NCBI GenBank assembly: GCA_022414725.1
Contig: CM039462.1
Location: forward strand, 73,345,803-73,409,802
Length of the DNA stretch: 64,000 nucleotides
From: Microglena sp. YARC
Taxonomy: Eukaryota; Chlorophyta; Chlorophyceae; Chlamydomonadales; Chlamydomonadaceae
Reading direction: 5' to 3'
The position numbers and the translations under genes were made by a program. The notes beneath the pieces were generated by a model, which was not told where the DNA came from, searched no databases, and worked only from the letters and a program-made list of their open reading frames with translations. Below are positions 49,243 through 59,754 of this stretch, in pieces; position 1 is the first letter of the stretch, and every line of letters begins with the position of its first letter.

Positions 49243-50464
49243 TCACACCACCACCGTTCCCCCCCCTCCTCGACACGAGTGACAATGCTGCACACACGAT
49301 ACGGTAGATGGAGACCGTCTACGCAACACAAAGTACATGTGGTTGCTACGATGAGAACGTTGAAGACGCAAGCAAAAGCGAGATGCTGTCTTTATCAACA
49401 AGTAGTCGTTGTTGGTAGAAACAACAACGCCACGCACGTCCACCGCCAAGCTGACGCCTCGGCAAGAACTGTACTCGTACATGAGGTTAGTCAGGAACCT
49501 TCCAAAAACAGTGTTGTACTTCGACTCATCATCGCCACAAGGAACCACCACCGCAAGATCAGGAGACACCAAAGATACAACTTTGGGGTTTTCAGGGTAC
49601 ATCCGCTTGCTAGTTGCATTGGACTTTGACTTTGACTTGGAATGAGAACGAGTCAGAGTCGTTTGGCCCGTATCGAAGCGACGGGGGTACAACACACTCA
49701 TACTCAGCCACTTGCGCACGTATTCGAACTCCGCCGGCACAGGGGGGGTGAACTCGTCAATGACGATCGGGGACATCCCGTCGCCGTGAACTTCAAAGAG
49801 CCGCCATGGGACGTATATCCCCCTTGCGCCAGTATCATCTCCATCTCCTCGGGTGACCTTGGCCGACCATGGCATTCGAAGACTACCGTTTCGGTACACG
49901 CTCGTGTCCATGGTGGCTCTGTCGCGTGGCGCGAGATTAAGCATCCATTCGTTGGCCAAGCGCGCGGCCTCCTTGTCGTCGACATACAGGTCCGACCATA
50001 TGATGTGGAACCCCATCTTGCCACCATGACGTTCCAGGCGGCGCAACACGCACACGGTCGTGCATAGAGGAGATCCGGAGCTTATAACCGATAGCATTCG
50101 CTCCAGAAGCGCCTCGTCGTCAGCAACCGTCTCTGAGTCGAGTGTTTTGATGTCGAGGTCGGCGAACATGCGGTACTCTAGGCGCCCGGTGCGTTCGACG
50201 AAAAAACAGATCCTTCGACGGGCTACCAGAGACAACCACCGACGCGTAGAGGTCCAAGAACGCGTTAGTCTTTGCACGAGGGATGAAAAAACGTCCACCC
50301 GTAAGCAACGTGTGCGTGCAGGGTCCTCCCCTCGCCGAGAAGGCGTCAGAAAACACGAACCATTCCGATAGCGCGCGGCAAGCATGGCCAGTGCGTTCTC
50401 GATGCGTTATACACTTGGAGGACATACTGAATAGTATCAAGAAGGCTTCTCTCCCCCCCCGCAT
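49243..50464 (-). CDS. AEP-family primase (PrimPol / herpes UL52-like), frameshifted
   Basis: The C-terminal frame 49243-50385 holds the catalytic motifs: RMFADLDIKT (the D-x-D metal site), GFHIIWSDLYVD (the x-H nucleotide motif) and NGSLRMPWSAK (third motif). It closes with the UL52-type zinc-binding end: YLLIKTASRFC ... RSHRSNHMYFVL ... CVQHCHSC. The N-terminal 85 residues lie in the frame of 50120-50662, with best start Met at 50464 (MRGGREAFLILFS), 23 bases downstream of the TBP-like stop. The frames meet at the A run near 50200. The enzyme would make primers for viral DNA replication. Confidence 0.82.
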
Positions 50465-50487
50465 CAATAAGGTGATCCCCGGATTCT

Positions 50488-51369
50488 TTACACTACGGTC
50501 AACAGTTCGATTTCGGATATGTTCTCGAACAGGAAGTCTCGGATGAACTGGTGCGCGATCGGCACCTGGGCCATGTTGTTCGCTCCAGTGATGATGACAC
50601 TGCCTGTGCGACAAACAATGATGGTGACGTCCTTTGAGGGAGCTCCGCATGGAGGAGCGCAATGATAGACGATCTTGACACCCGCGCTGTTGTCCTGCTC
50701 ATAATGGCAACGCAGACCGACGTGTCTCCTGGCTACCACCGAGAGACGAGAGCATTTTATGAAGAAGGGTACTTTGAAATCGCTGTTGATCATGATGATG
50801 GAGAAGCGGGACACTATGTCATCCTCGGAGGTGAACAAGCATTTGACAGGCGTGACGATCGATTCAGCCGCCGAGCAGAGCTCAATTGAACGGACGATGG
50901 AACAGATGACGACAGGACCCAACGCGGGATCCCGAAGTCCTGCGATATGCACTCGCCCGTTCGTGAACACCTTGATGGACACGTGGTGCAACAATGACAG
51001 GGTGGGATCAAAAAGCCACTGGACGATGGTGATCTGGTTGCGGAGCACTTCTGCCTTGCCCTTCTTTCCATTCACGCGCGAGCGACGCTTTGGGTGCACG
51101 CCTCTTTGCACACAGGCCCCAAATGAATCCTTGTACTTGATCATCTGGAATGTCAAATGAGCAGGTTCCGTAGAGAGATGAAGGTTCTCGTACAATGCTT
51201 TGAAATTCACAGACAGCCCCTCGCCCAACAAACCCTGTGCTGTGATAGTCGACACACGAAGGTTCTCGCTCGTAGGCGGCATAGACTTAGTTCTTCCCAA
51301 TGGCCAAGAAGATTCTGGTCGAACCACACCAGCCGCAAGGGCGGTTACAATAGCGGTTGAGGTAGCCAT
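50488..51369 (-). CDS. TATA-binding-protein-like factor 1
   Basis: 293 codons, intact. Two direct repeats of the TBP saddle are recognisable by their beta-hairpin: SIKVFTNGRVHIAGLR at 131-146 and VTIIVCRTGSVIITGANN at 248-265, each followed by a helix (PVVICSIVRSIELC; AHQFIRDFLFENI). It is longer than cellular TBP core (180) because of a 60-residue N-terminal tail and inserts such as KRRSRVNGKKGK. It is presumed to bind viral promoters with the viral RNA polymerase. It is divergent from a second TBP-like gene at 51530. Confidence 0.82.
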   Translation of the reverse strand: MATSTAIVTALAAGVVRPESSWPLGRTKSMPPTSENLRVSTITAQGLLGEGLSVNFKALYENLHLSTEPAHLTFQMIKYKDSFGACVQRGVHPKRRSRVNGKKGKAEVLRNQITIVQWLFDPTLSLLHHVSIKVFTNGRVHIAGLRDPALGPVVICSIVRSIELCSAAESIVTPVKCLFTSEDDIVSRFSIIMINSDFKVPFFIKCSRLSVVARRHVGLRCHYEQDNSAGVKIVYHCAPPCGAPSKDVTIIVCRTGSVIITGANNMAQVPIAHQFIRDFLFENISEIELLTVV

Positions 51370-51529
51370 CTATGACACGTACGTACTCCACTTCCACTGA
51401 TACCTGGGGGGCGGTGTCAAAACCCTACCCTAATTAGAAAATTAGAAACCTTATATAATAGTGACGCAGAAGCGCATCCTATCCCTTCTATTTTACTGAT
51501 TTCTTTATGCTTGTTTTGTAACTGCGAAC
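51370..51529. promoter_or_regulatory. Shared upstream region of the two TBP-like genes
   Basis: 160 bp with GAAACCTTATATAATAGTG (TATA-like, around 51448-51466) about 70-80 bp before the + strand start, and a T/C-rich stretch nearer the start. Confidence 0.45.
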
Positions 51530-53037
51530 ATGAACCCGGTTTCCAAATTGCAATCGTTTCGGGATCGGATTAACGATCGTCGAAACGACCATCACCAACA
51601 ACAACCACAGTCGTTCGTCAAGAAGTTCAAGTTCGGCGTGGCACATCATACTCCAAATCGTTCCACCAATCATGGGAAGATTAACGGAAATCTCATTGCG
51701 TCATCGACATCATCATCTAAGAGTGAGGCCCCGAGCTATGTAGCTGCACAGAATGAGAGGCTTCAACGCACCAATGAATCGCCCCATAATGTAGAACCCG
51801 CACTGGAGGTGCTTGAGCAGCTAGTGAATGAGGCGAGTCCCGGTGAGGCGGCGGGTCCTACTAAGACGATGCATGATGACATGTCGGTGGAGCATGAGGT
51901 GGCGGGTCCTACTAAGACGATGCATGATGACGTGTCGTGGAGCATGAGGCGGCGGGTCCTACTAAGACGATGCATGATGACATGTCGGTGATGAGCATGA
52001 GGTGGCGGGTCCTACTAAGACGATGCATGATGACATGTCGGTGGAGCATGAGGCGTGTTCTTCGTCTACCGATACTTGCAACTTCGTCATGACCACACGT
52101 GACATCCCGCCGACGGAGTGGATGGAGGAGAATGTTGTGGATTACATTACGAATTTCAGGAAAGAGTACGACGAAGTTATCCACGATGCCAAGAAAATCG
52201 GGCAGCATATTGGGAACATCGTCATGATGGTCCAGTTGTCAAATCGGTTGTGCATTACAGTATCGGACGAGGAGTCTTTCGTGAAATTCAGCATGGACAC
52301 GGTGGGTTCCATCCCTACGATGTGTGATAAGAAGTTCAACGGCGGTCACCAGATACAAGTAAGGAAGCCTCTACCCTTCCTCCCACCACCACCCCCTGTC
52401 AAGACTCCAAAGAGAGTGAAGACCGCTAAGACTCCAACTAAGGTGAAGAAGGTCAAGAAATCGACCTGGAGTATCAAGTTGTTCTCCAACGGCATGACGC
52501 ACGTGACCGGACTGTGCACTGCTGACGAGTGCATTGCCGTCATGTACTACATATGGGGAATCTCGCAGTACTTTGCTGAGGATGCGAACCATGGTATTGT
52601 CAAGATCAAGGGAGTGAACATAGGCAACATCCACACGTCGTTGAAAATGGAGCTGCCCTTGCTTTCAAAGCTGAACCTTTCTGCGGCTATCGAGGTGCAT
52701 CAACTCCAAGACTCGTCCGGAATACGCTTTCGGCTGCAACTTAAGCCCCACAGAGGTGCATACGATCAACATTTCTCAGAATATGAGGCGGGATTATGCG
52801 AACTCTGGGAAGTACGCCGGTCTGATCATGTCAGGTGAAGTGATCTTAACGGAGGACGACGACGAAATTTACGATTCTAAGGCGATCGTTTTCAACACTG
52901 GATCCGTGAACGTGAACGGGAAGAACCTGAGGGCCGTCATGTGCTTTGCAAAGGCGACCGTTGATTTCATCCTAGACAACAAGCTAATCGGAAAAGGGGC
53001 TCAATCGTTCCCCCTCCTCGTCTGCTCACGCCACTGA
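51530..53037 (+). CDS. TATA-binding-protein-like factor 2, frameshifted
   Basis: Three frames: 51530-51991, 52002-52838 and 52756-53037. The first switch is inside five 57-bp repeats (GPTKTMHDDMSVEHE, 51855-52060), two of which have indels; the second is at a C run near 52747. The TBP-like part begins about 52170: NIVMMVQLSNRLCITVSDEES, then SIKLFSNGMTHVTGLC with ADECIAVMYYIWGI, and in the last frame KAIVFNTGSVNVNGKNL with AVMCFAKATVDFI. These mirror the two hairpin-plus-helix units of factor 1. A basic Lys/Pro linker (KTPKRVKTAKTPTKVKKVKK) precedes the first hairpin. It is paralogous to factor 1. Confidence 0.75.
51855..52060. repeat. 57-bp tandem repeats in the TBP-like gene 2
   Basis: About four units of GGTCCTACTAAGACGATGCA plus GATGACATGTCGGTGGAGCA; one unit lacks one base and one has two extra, which shifts the reading frame. 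Confidence 0.8.
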
Positions 53038-53405
53038 GAAGCTCGGACGGTGAACATCTCCCCAATAGGCATTCGACCGGAGCCAAAATTACCCTTCATT
53101 TTACCCTGGCTGGCAATTATTCTGCATAGGACCACCATGGGTTTGCCCAGAAACACAAGGAAGGTTGTACAATAGCCCACTGTCCTTGCTAGGGTCATAC
53201 ATTTCCTGACGTGAGGATCTGTTGCACATATAATCTCCCTGGGAATCGTACATACAAAAAGCTCTCTTTCTTGGTACTTAGACGTGACATTCGTGTGCGT
53301 GGTGTGTGTGTACATTTGTAAAACAATTAAATCTTTCAAATAAGTCTTTTTTCCACCACCTTCAGCGATGCTGTCATGGCTCGAACTGTCAAGGGGTGTA
53401 CTCAT
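53001..53405 (-). CDS. Small protein with one possible membrane helix
   Basis: Likely start MSTPLDSSSHDS (53405); an in-frame Met lies at 53429. A hydrophobic stretch (TVGYCTTFLVFLGKPMVVLCRII) is followed by a basic end. Convergent overlap of 37 bp with TBP-like gene 2. Family unknown. Confidence 0.45.
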   Translation of the reverse strand: MSTPLDSSSHDSIAEGGGKKTYLKDLIVLQMYTHTTHTNVTSKYQERELFVCTIPREIICATDPHVRKCMTLARTVGYCTTFLVFLGKPMVVLCRIIASQGKMKGNFGSGRMPIGEMFTVRASQWREQTRRGND

Positions 53406-53453
53406 TGTGGATTGATGGGTGAATGCCATACTTTGACATCAATGTCGCTCTCA

Positions 53454-54176
53454 TTACGCAATGCATGCAAATGTCGAGTCACAAAGTTTGCAAGTGCAAC
53501 TCTGCAGTCCTTTATTGGATATGAAGTGTAACAAAAATGAATGTTTGCCGTCTATATGCATATTCTCCATGTTGACGTAGTCGTCGGTCAAAGTCATGTC
53601 GCTCCAGAATTCTTGGACTGAAGCGTCCCACTTTTTGCCCACACCCATCATGTCGACCATTCCCTTAACCCACTTCATCATCCTGGTACGCCCTACGGAG
53701 ATGGCGCTAGCCTTTTCTATGTACCCGTTCAAGTCATACTCCCCTATAAAAGATTGGTACATGTTGAAACGGTCCCTATCCACACGCTCTATCACAAAAA
53801 CGTGACCAGGGAAGTAATATTCAAGGTCCTTGTTGTTATCATTCGCTGCATTATTTTTCTTCTTACTGTACTGCGTCAGAAGTATATAAAACATGCAATG
53901 ATCGTCCGAAGAGGTAAACATAGCGTCGTAAAAACTCGATACCACTTTGCGCGAACTATCACGGTCTTGCTCACTCAATCTCTTGGACTTCACATGGTTG
54001 CAATTGTTCAGTGTATCCTGAACACGCGCAACAAGCAGATGTGTCATCATCAAAGCAGTGCAATAACAACGAGTGAGTTGCAATGGGAGCTCAATGTTGA
54101 TCTTAGTAAGGTCTACCGCAATAGCTTGCAATATCGCAGGCAAATGGTCGCGAATCACGTAGCCCGTGTCACACAT
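53454..54176 (-). CDS. Unrecognised 240-residue protein, possible papain-like fold
   Basis: Intact ORF starting MCDTGYVIRDHLPAILQAIA. It contains C33 in LTRCYCTALMMTHLLV, and PGHVFVIERVDRDRFNMYQSFIGEYDLNGYIEK. A Cys at a helix start, a His before a strand and a Q/N-x-x-x-x-D region recall the order C...H...N/D/Q of papain-like cysteine proteases and related viral proteins. This is a weak pattern, not a family assignment. It may equally be a structural protein. Confidence 0.5.
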   Translation of the reverse strand: MCDTGYVIRDHLPAILQAIAVDLTKINIELPLQLTRCYCTALMMTHLLVARVQDTLNNCNHVKSKRLSEQDRDSSRKVVSSFYDAMFTSSDDHCMFYILLTQYSKKKNNAANDNNKDLEYYFPGHVFVIERVDRDRFNMYQSFIGEYDLNGYIEKASAISVGRTRMMKWVKGMVDMMGVGKKWDASVQEFWSDMTLTDDYVNMENMHIDGKHSFLLHFISNKGLQSCTCKLCDSTFACIA

Positions 54177-54258
54177 TCCTATGTCTTACTTGTTCTCAAA
54201 TATATATGGAAACATTATAAATCGAACCTTGCTTTTTGGCAACGTGACGGCTCTCTAC

Positions 54259-54960
54259 TTAATTTTGAACCGCAGAAGGATTCCACGCAGTCTCGGAAAC
54301 CGTTGGGGACAACATATTGCTCTCCACGTGCGTAGCGAAAGCAGGGATCGCCGAGATGAGAGGCGCATGCTTCTCTTTCATGAGCGCCAAGAACTTTCCG
54401 TGATCGTCAGCGGGACCGGGAGAGAACAGAAACGCAGTTGCAGAGGCAAGTGACGCATCAACGTGCCCGCGAGACAAGCGAACGTGTTCGTTGTCGAGGG
54501 GGTCGTACGCCAGTGCAACGACTTACTGTGTAACACACAGCTTTGAAGATCTCGGTACATCGGCAAATTGTACTTGTCCGGGTGATCGTACAATGTGACG
54601 TAGCCCGGCGTGTCACCGAGCACGTCGAATCCTTCGAGAGCGCGCCTACCATCCCTCTCGATGCGCGTAGTCGTCCTCGAGCAAGTATACGACATCGTTC
54701 GGTAATACTCGACCCTCCTTCACGTGCCTCTCGATCAAAGCGAACAAGTTGCGCAACGCCGAGGCGTCGTCCCCCCACGCGCGACCGATGTGGACACCTT
54801 GCCTTTGTCATACCCTTCATGATCCTTCAAGATGTCAGAAACGAAGTGCGATGCAAGCGATCCAGTTGTGTCGTCGTACGCGATCACGAAAGATGCAACG
54901 CGAGCGTCGCGACTCACGTCACGAAGGAGTGATGCGAATATGCCGCGACGGTCGAAATAG
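54259..54960 (-). pseudogene. Glycosyltransferase-like gene, multiple frameshifts
   Basis: Pieces in three frames (54735-54917, 54378-54695, 54259-54477) show features of a GT-A-type viral/bacterial glycosyltransferase. They are VASFVIAYDDTTGSLASHFV near the start, a DDY pair (LEDDY in one frame near 54690), then GYVTLYDHPDKYNLPMYRDLQ, LHWRTTPSTTNTFACLAGTLMRH, HGKFLALM and PAFATHVESNMLSP at the end. Breaks near 54480, 54690 and 54770. Whether these are true mutations or sequencing errors cannot be told. The acceptor is unknown. Confidence 0.6.
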
Positions 54961-55930
54961 TCCGGCGCTTCTTGTGCACAGAGCTAGGTGAGCATGAGCA
55001 GTGACGCTGGTACACGTGAACAACACGTTCGGAGGCCCACATCTGTATCTTTCACATCATCAATAGCAACGGGAGATGGTATGTCAAGATGGAGATGATG
55101 CGGCGTGTTTGATTTAATCTCGAATGGAGCTTGAGTGTCGTTGTCGGGGTGAGGTGCGATACCGTGCACAAAGTCTGTGCGGGCCACTTACCGGTCCGTT
55201 CAACTTCGTCGAACGCATTGTTTATATCGGCCACCCAGTCACGATCTACGGAGTGTCCCCAGTTTCTCACCTTTTCCGAGCAGGCCATCGCGCAGAACCA
55301 ACGATACTAGAAAATGCGTTGGACGTACGGCACCCACGAGTAATGCCAAAACATGGCCTGTCCGTTCACGAAGATGAGAGTAGTTGATGGAAGAGGACCA
55401 CCTTTGATCCCGTCCGAAAGCACGTTTGCGACGCACTACCACTCCCCCACCACACCACCATTATGAGAATCCGCCGATGCCATCGCGCGCTCCTCTTGTT
55501 GCGTCAGTGCGCGCGGGGCGATCCTAACACATTGCGAATGCACCAAAACAATAGAGTCCTGAGCAGCATAGAGACAGACACGGGTGCATGAACGCCCATA
55601 GTTCCATCTTGACACGTCAACATGGGACCCGTCATGTTCGATCTTATCGCATGGGTGCTCGACCATGCTCGCAAGGCGTCGCGTCGGGAACCTCGTCCGT
55701 GTGGTCCAAGAGGAATGCCCAAACGGCCGTACCCGTGTAAAAGAGCGCCTCGTGAAACAAGCGTTCTGTAGCCAGGTTATGCATACGTAGGGTTTGAGGA
55801 GGTCGGCGTCGGAGCACAGGGTACTTTACGTAAGGGCCAGACTTCCCGCTGTGAGGACACAGGCACAACTTTTGCAATGTGGAAGAGTCCTCAACAGAAT
55901 CAAGCCTGTCCGAGTACAAACGTCCCAATG
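54961..55930 (-). pseudogene. Broken unrecognised gene(s)
   Basis: Protein-like pieces on the minus strand change frame repeatedly: YSDRLDSVEDSSTLQKLCLC (55644-55928), NMTGPMLTCQDGTMGVHAP (55504-55722), SEKVRNWGHSVDRDWVADIN (55052-55288), FVHGIAPHPDNDTQAPFEIK (54984-55187). Together they would give about 310 residues. No domain recognised; the position after a glycosyltransferase fits another carbohydrate-related protein, but this is a guess. Confidence 0.35.
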
Positions 55931-56514
55931 CTTACCATAAAATTCGCTGTAGTTTGACGATTCACACAAGGATCGAATGTCTCACGCTCCGGCTGGCATT
56001 AGAAACGATGTGGCACACAAGGAGCGGCGATAGTCGCTTCTCCGGTCAAGGTTGACATTCTGCTAGTACATTACTTTTTATTAATTATGCAAATTCCTTA
56101 CATTGTATTTTTTTGGGGGCCAGAAGAGAAGAGTGTAAAGACTTGATACTCAATAAATGGTATATTGAATGAATAGTGTAAATTGAACGATCATCAGGCG
56201 TTCGAGTGGACCGAAGTTCCTAGGGTAGGAGGTTCCTCATTGTTTGAATGAATAGGAGAGTATACTTCACAACCTCAAGACATGATGGAGCGTGATGTAT
56301 CGTCGGTTGGGACATAAGCCCGGCCGGAGGAGGTCTCGCGTACATGACTCATGCGTGAGGACGTCACAGAACGGCATGTTCTTGTGATGGCGAACGTGTT
56401 CCCGGTGTTGGGACGATCCACTCAACTCGGCGGCAAACTGTGTCGATGAAAATACTGAGGAGGCGTGCCCAGGATTGGGAGGATTATCATGCGTGTGTGT
56501 GCGTAGGCGAGACT
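55931..56514. other. Unassigned sequence before the assembly gap
   Basis: AT-rich around 56060-56200, with no ORF above background and no repeat of the flanking genes seen. Confidence 0.4.
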
Positions 56515-57514
56515 NNNNNNNNNNNNNNNNNNNNNNNNNNNNNNNNNNNNNNNNNNNNNNNNNNNNNNNNNNNNNNNNNNNNNNNNNNNNNNNNNNNNNN
56601 NNNNNNNNNNNNNNNNNNNNNNNNNNNNNNNNNNNNNNNNNNNNNNNNNNNNNNNNNNNNNNNNNNNNNNNNNNNNNNNNNNNNNNNNNNNNNNNNNNNN
56701 NNNNNNNNNNNNNNNNNNNNNNNNNNNNNNNNNNNNNNNNNNNNNNNNNNNNNNNNNNNNNNNNNNNNNNNNNNNNNNNNNNNNNNNNNNNNNNNNNNNN
56801 NNNNNNNNNNNNNNNNNNNNNNNNNNNNNNNNNNNNNNNNNNNNNNNNNNNNNNNNNNNNNNNNNNNNNNNNNNNNNNNNNNNNNNNNNNNNNNNNNNNN
56901 NNNNNNNNNNNNNNNNNNNNNNNNNNNNNNNNNNNNNNNNNNNNNNNNNNNNNNNNNNNNNNNNNNNNNNNNNNNNNNNNNNNNNNNNNNNNNNNNNNNN
57001 NNNNNNNNNNNNNNNNNNNNNNNNNNNNNNNNNNNNNNNNNNNNNNNNNNNNNNNNNNNNNNNNNNNNNNNNNNNNNNNNNNNNNNNNNNNNNNNNNNNN
57101 NNNNNNNNNNNNNNNNNNNNNNNNNNNNNNNNNNNNNNNNNNNNNNNNNNNNNNNNNNNNNNNNNNNNNNNNNNNNNNNNNNNNNNNNNNNNNNNNNNNN
57201 NNNNNNNNNNNNNNNNNNNNNNNNNNNNNNNNNNNNNNNNNNNNNNNNNNNNNNNNNNNNNNNNNNNNNNNNNNNNNNNNNNNNNNNNNNNNNNNNNNNN
57301 NNNNNNNNNNNNNNNNNNNNNNNNNNNNNNNNNNNNNNNNNNNNNNNNNNNNNNNNNNNNNNNNNNNNNNNNNNNNNNNNNNNNNNNNNNNNNNNNNNNN
57401 NNNNNNNNNNNNNNNNNNNNNNNNNNNNNNNNNNNNNNNNNNNNNNNNNNNNNNNNNNNNNNNNNNNNNNNNNNNNNNNNNNNNNNNNNNNNNNNNNNNN
57501 NNNNNNNNNNNNNN
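56515..57514. other. Assembly gap of 1,000 N
   Basis: Exactly 1,000 ambiguous bases, a conventional scaffold-gap size. Order and distance of the two sides are therefore not proven. Confidence 0.98.
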
Positions 57515-58610
57515 CTCGACATCTCTCAGGCAGTCAAGCCATCGCTTGGCATATCTGCGGGGATTCCCATTATAGCTAGCGTCATCAGCATAAAGTAAAC
57601 AGTTGCGAATCTTTCCCCTAAGCTCACCCCTACATTGGGGGAAGCATGGGATGTGGAAGGAACATCAATTCTACAATGAACAGACCGAATAGAATGGGGA
57701 TAGGGGGAGATCTCCTTTTAACTCCTACAAGGATGAAGGGGAATCCAATGTCCCCATGCAGCGAAACTTGCGAAAAACAACATATTATACATGGACTTCA
57801 GAATACTGCAGATAGGGTCCTTATCCTAGCCTTCTAAAGCAATCCCATAGCAAGTCTCTGTTGACCCAATCATAACCTTCTGAAATCAACAAAAGCCACA
57901 AAGAGTGTTTTTTCTTCTCTTATTATTTATCGTTACCAATATGGATTAAGAATGAATGATGCATCTGCATACCCCTACCACTTCTAAATCCATATTGCCA
58001 GCGCTCTGAGTTGAATTCTTGCTACCAATCATCTAGTCACTAGCAAATGCAAAGGGAGAAGATCTTTCCGTATGGCATGTTGCCTCATTCCGCAAGACCT
58101 CGATAGTTTCCTTGTCAACACACTTCCTTTGGATGGTACGGACCAAGCACTGCAGCCCATTGGCAGGGTAAGAAGTCGCCAGATGAGATTAAAAGTTAGC
58201 ATAGCTTTACAAATCGGGATTGCCTCATGGAAGCAAATCTGCGTTACCAATTCTGCAGGGATACCATCTATCCCTGGGAGATTTCCTAGATTGGGAGAAA
58301 CAGAAAACACCTCCTAGGTGAAAGTCTACATAACCATGTTGGTGCCTCTATCTGAGTCCATCAGCTGAGGGACCAAAGATCCCTAGCTCCCAACTTGGAT
58401 CAAATAACCTACTTGCACATCCAAAGAGTCTGCAAAATAATCAGTCCAATCATGAATTGTGATATCTGCCGTAGTGGCCTTGTTAACTCACGCACGTCTT
58501 CCAAAAACTTTTTCGATTTATGCCCAAAATCGTATGAAGTTCTCCATGCGTTTCTAGCCACTTCCTCTTCTTCTTCTGAGAATCTCTTTACTCCATGTGT
58601 GCACTAAAAA
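57515..58610 (-). mobile_element. LINE fragment, error-rich, reaching further 5' than other copies
   Basis: 57515-58340 matches 15840-16700 with an indel every 20-40 bases. Beyond the 5' limit of the other copies it continues into sequence that on the minus strand reads EEEEEVARNAWRTSYDFGHK and ITIHDWTDYFADSLDV, the kind of linker that lies between endonuclease and reverse transcriptase in LINEs. It therefore derives from a longer copy. Confidence 0.75.
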
Positions 58611-59754
58611 CCAGCCAATCAGACTAGAGCCATGTTGAGGTTCTGGTTGCTTAGCTGCTGTCTAGCACGATTGCATCATCATCATACCATGCGTTTCACG
58701 CGCCGTGCTTACGCTTAGCTACGGTTTGTGACATGTGTCATTTGCTTATGCTAGTCTAATAGCACTAGCAATCCCTTCTCGAATCTTCCATAGATGACTA
58801 TGGGTGCATTGCAAGAAATCGTAAACGTTGATCACGCATTATGTGTGTGCATACATCTGAGACATATTGTCTTTTCATTCAGTTGGGCGAAAGGTTTTTA
58901 CCACCAGCAGTACTAATAGTACCTTGAGAAGACCTAAGGCAGCATCCTCGTATGTGGAGTGTATAGCATTTTGTCAAACTTTCCACCCCCGGGCCTGAGA
59001 GCATCAGCTTGGAGCCACACTAAACTTGACTCCTGGGTGTGGAGAAGGAACTAGGGCGGGCTAGCGCATAATTCAATACATATTCTGTGTCCATGCCATC
59101 TGCAAAGCAAGATGTGCACCTTGCATATCACCTTCTGTTTCTACCGTTAAGATGATAAGACCAGTTACTACACAATACTGGAGTAGGCCCCCCCCAACGA
59201 TTGGGGGAGCTTGTCCCATGCTACCACCTCGGCCTTGAATGGTTGTGTGGGCTGTACACTGGTTTGAACTCGTTCATCTCCTAACTCGGCTATCATCCAT
59301 TGTCCACCACCAAGGACCAACCCCGACGTTAAGTCACCCATTCACCACAACTGCCCCTTTTTCCTGGAAGCCCAATGATTAATAGAGTGAGGAAGTCGTC
59401 CTCTATACTAATGCAGTCTTCACCATTTTGTAGTATGAGCTATTAGCATGTGTATAGCACAAACCAATGTGTTCCATTGTATGCGAAATCCATCCATGCC
59501 TAATTCAGGTGCCTCATGGACTAAAGTAGCATTTAGGCAAGTCGGACAAATACGGACCCCCCCCATCCTTGCTCAACTTGGGCCGAGCGCACAAGAAAGG
59601 CATTTTGAAAACCTGGAATGATATGGTGTCTAGCTGGCCACGCACCCCTGTGTTGAAAACAATAAAATGTCTGTTCTCACCAAACTTCATTGCTGCACCG
59701 CAGCTGCCAGAAACGAGTTGTCCTCTGATGTTCCAACAGAGGCGTATAGAATAA
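58611..59754. other. Unassigned, possibly non-viral DNA
   Basis: No convincing gene. It may include further LINE sequence (a possible NAWYDDDAIV stretch on the minus strand near 58670-58700) or host DNA. A 90-codon minus-strand ORF at 59514-59786 is not recognised and partly overlaps the next block. Confidence 0.4.

Noticed and set aside
56422..57579. Three ORFs of 366-379 codons across the gap
   Set aside because: Almost entirely unknown residues from the N run.
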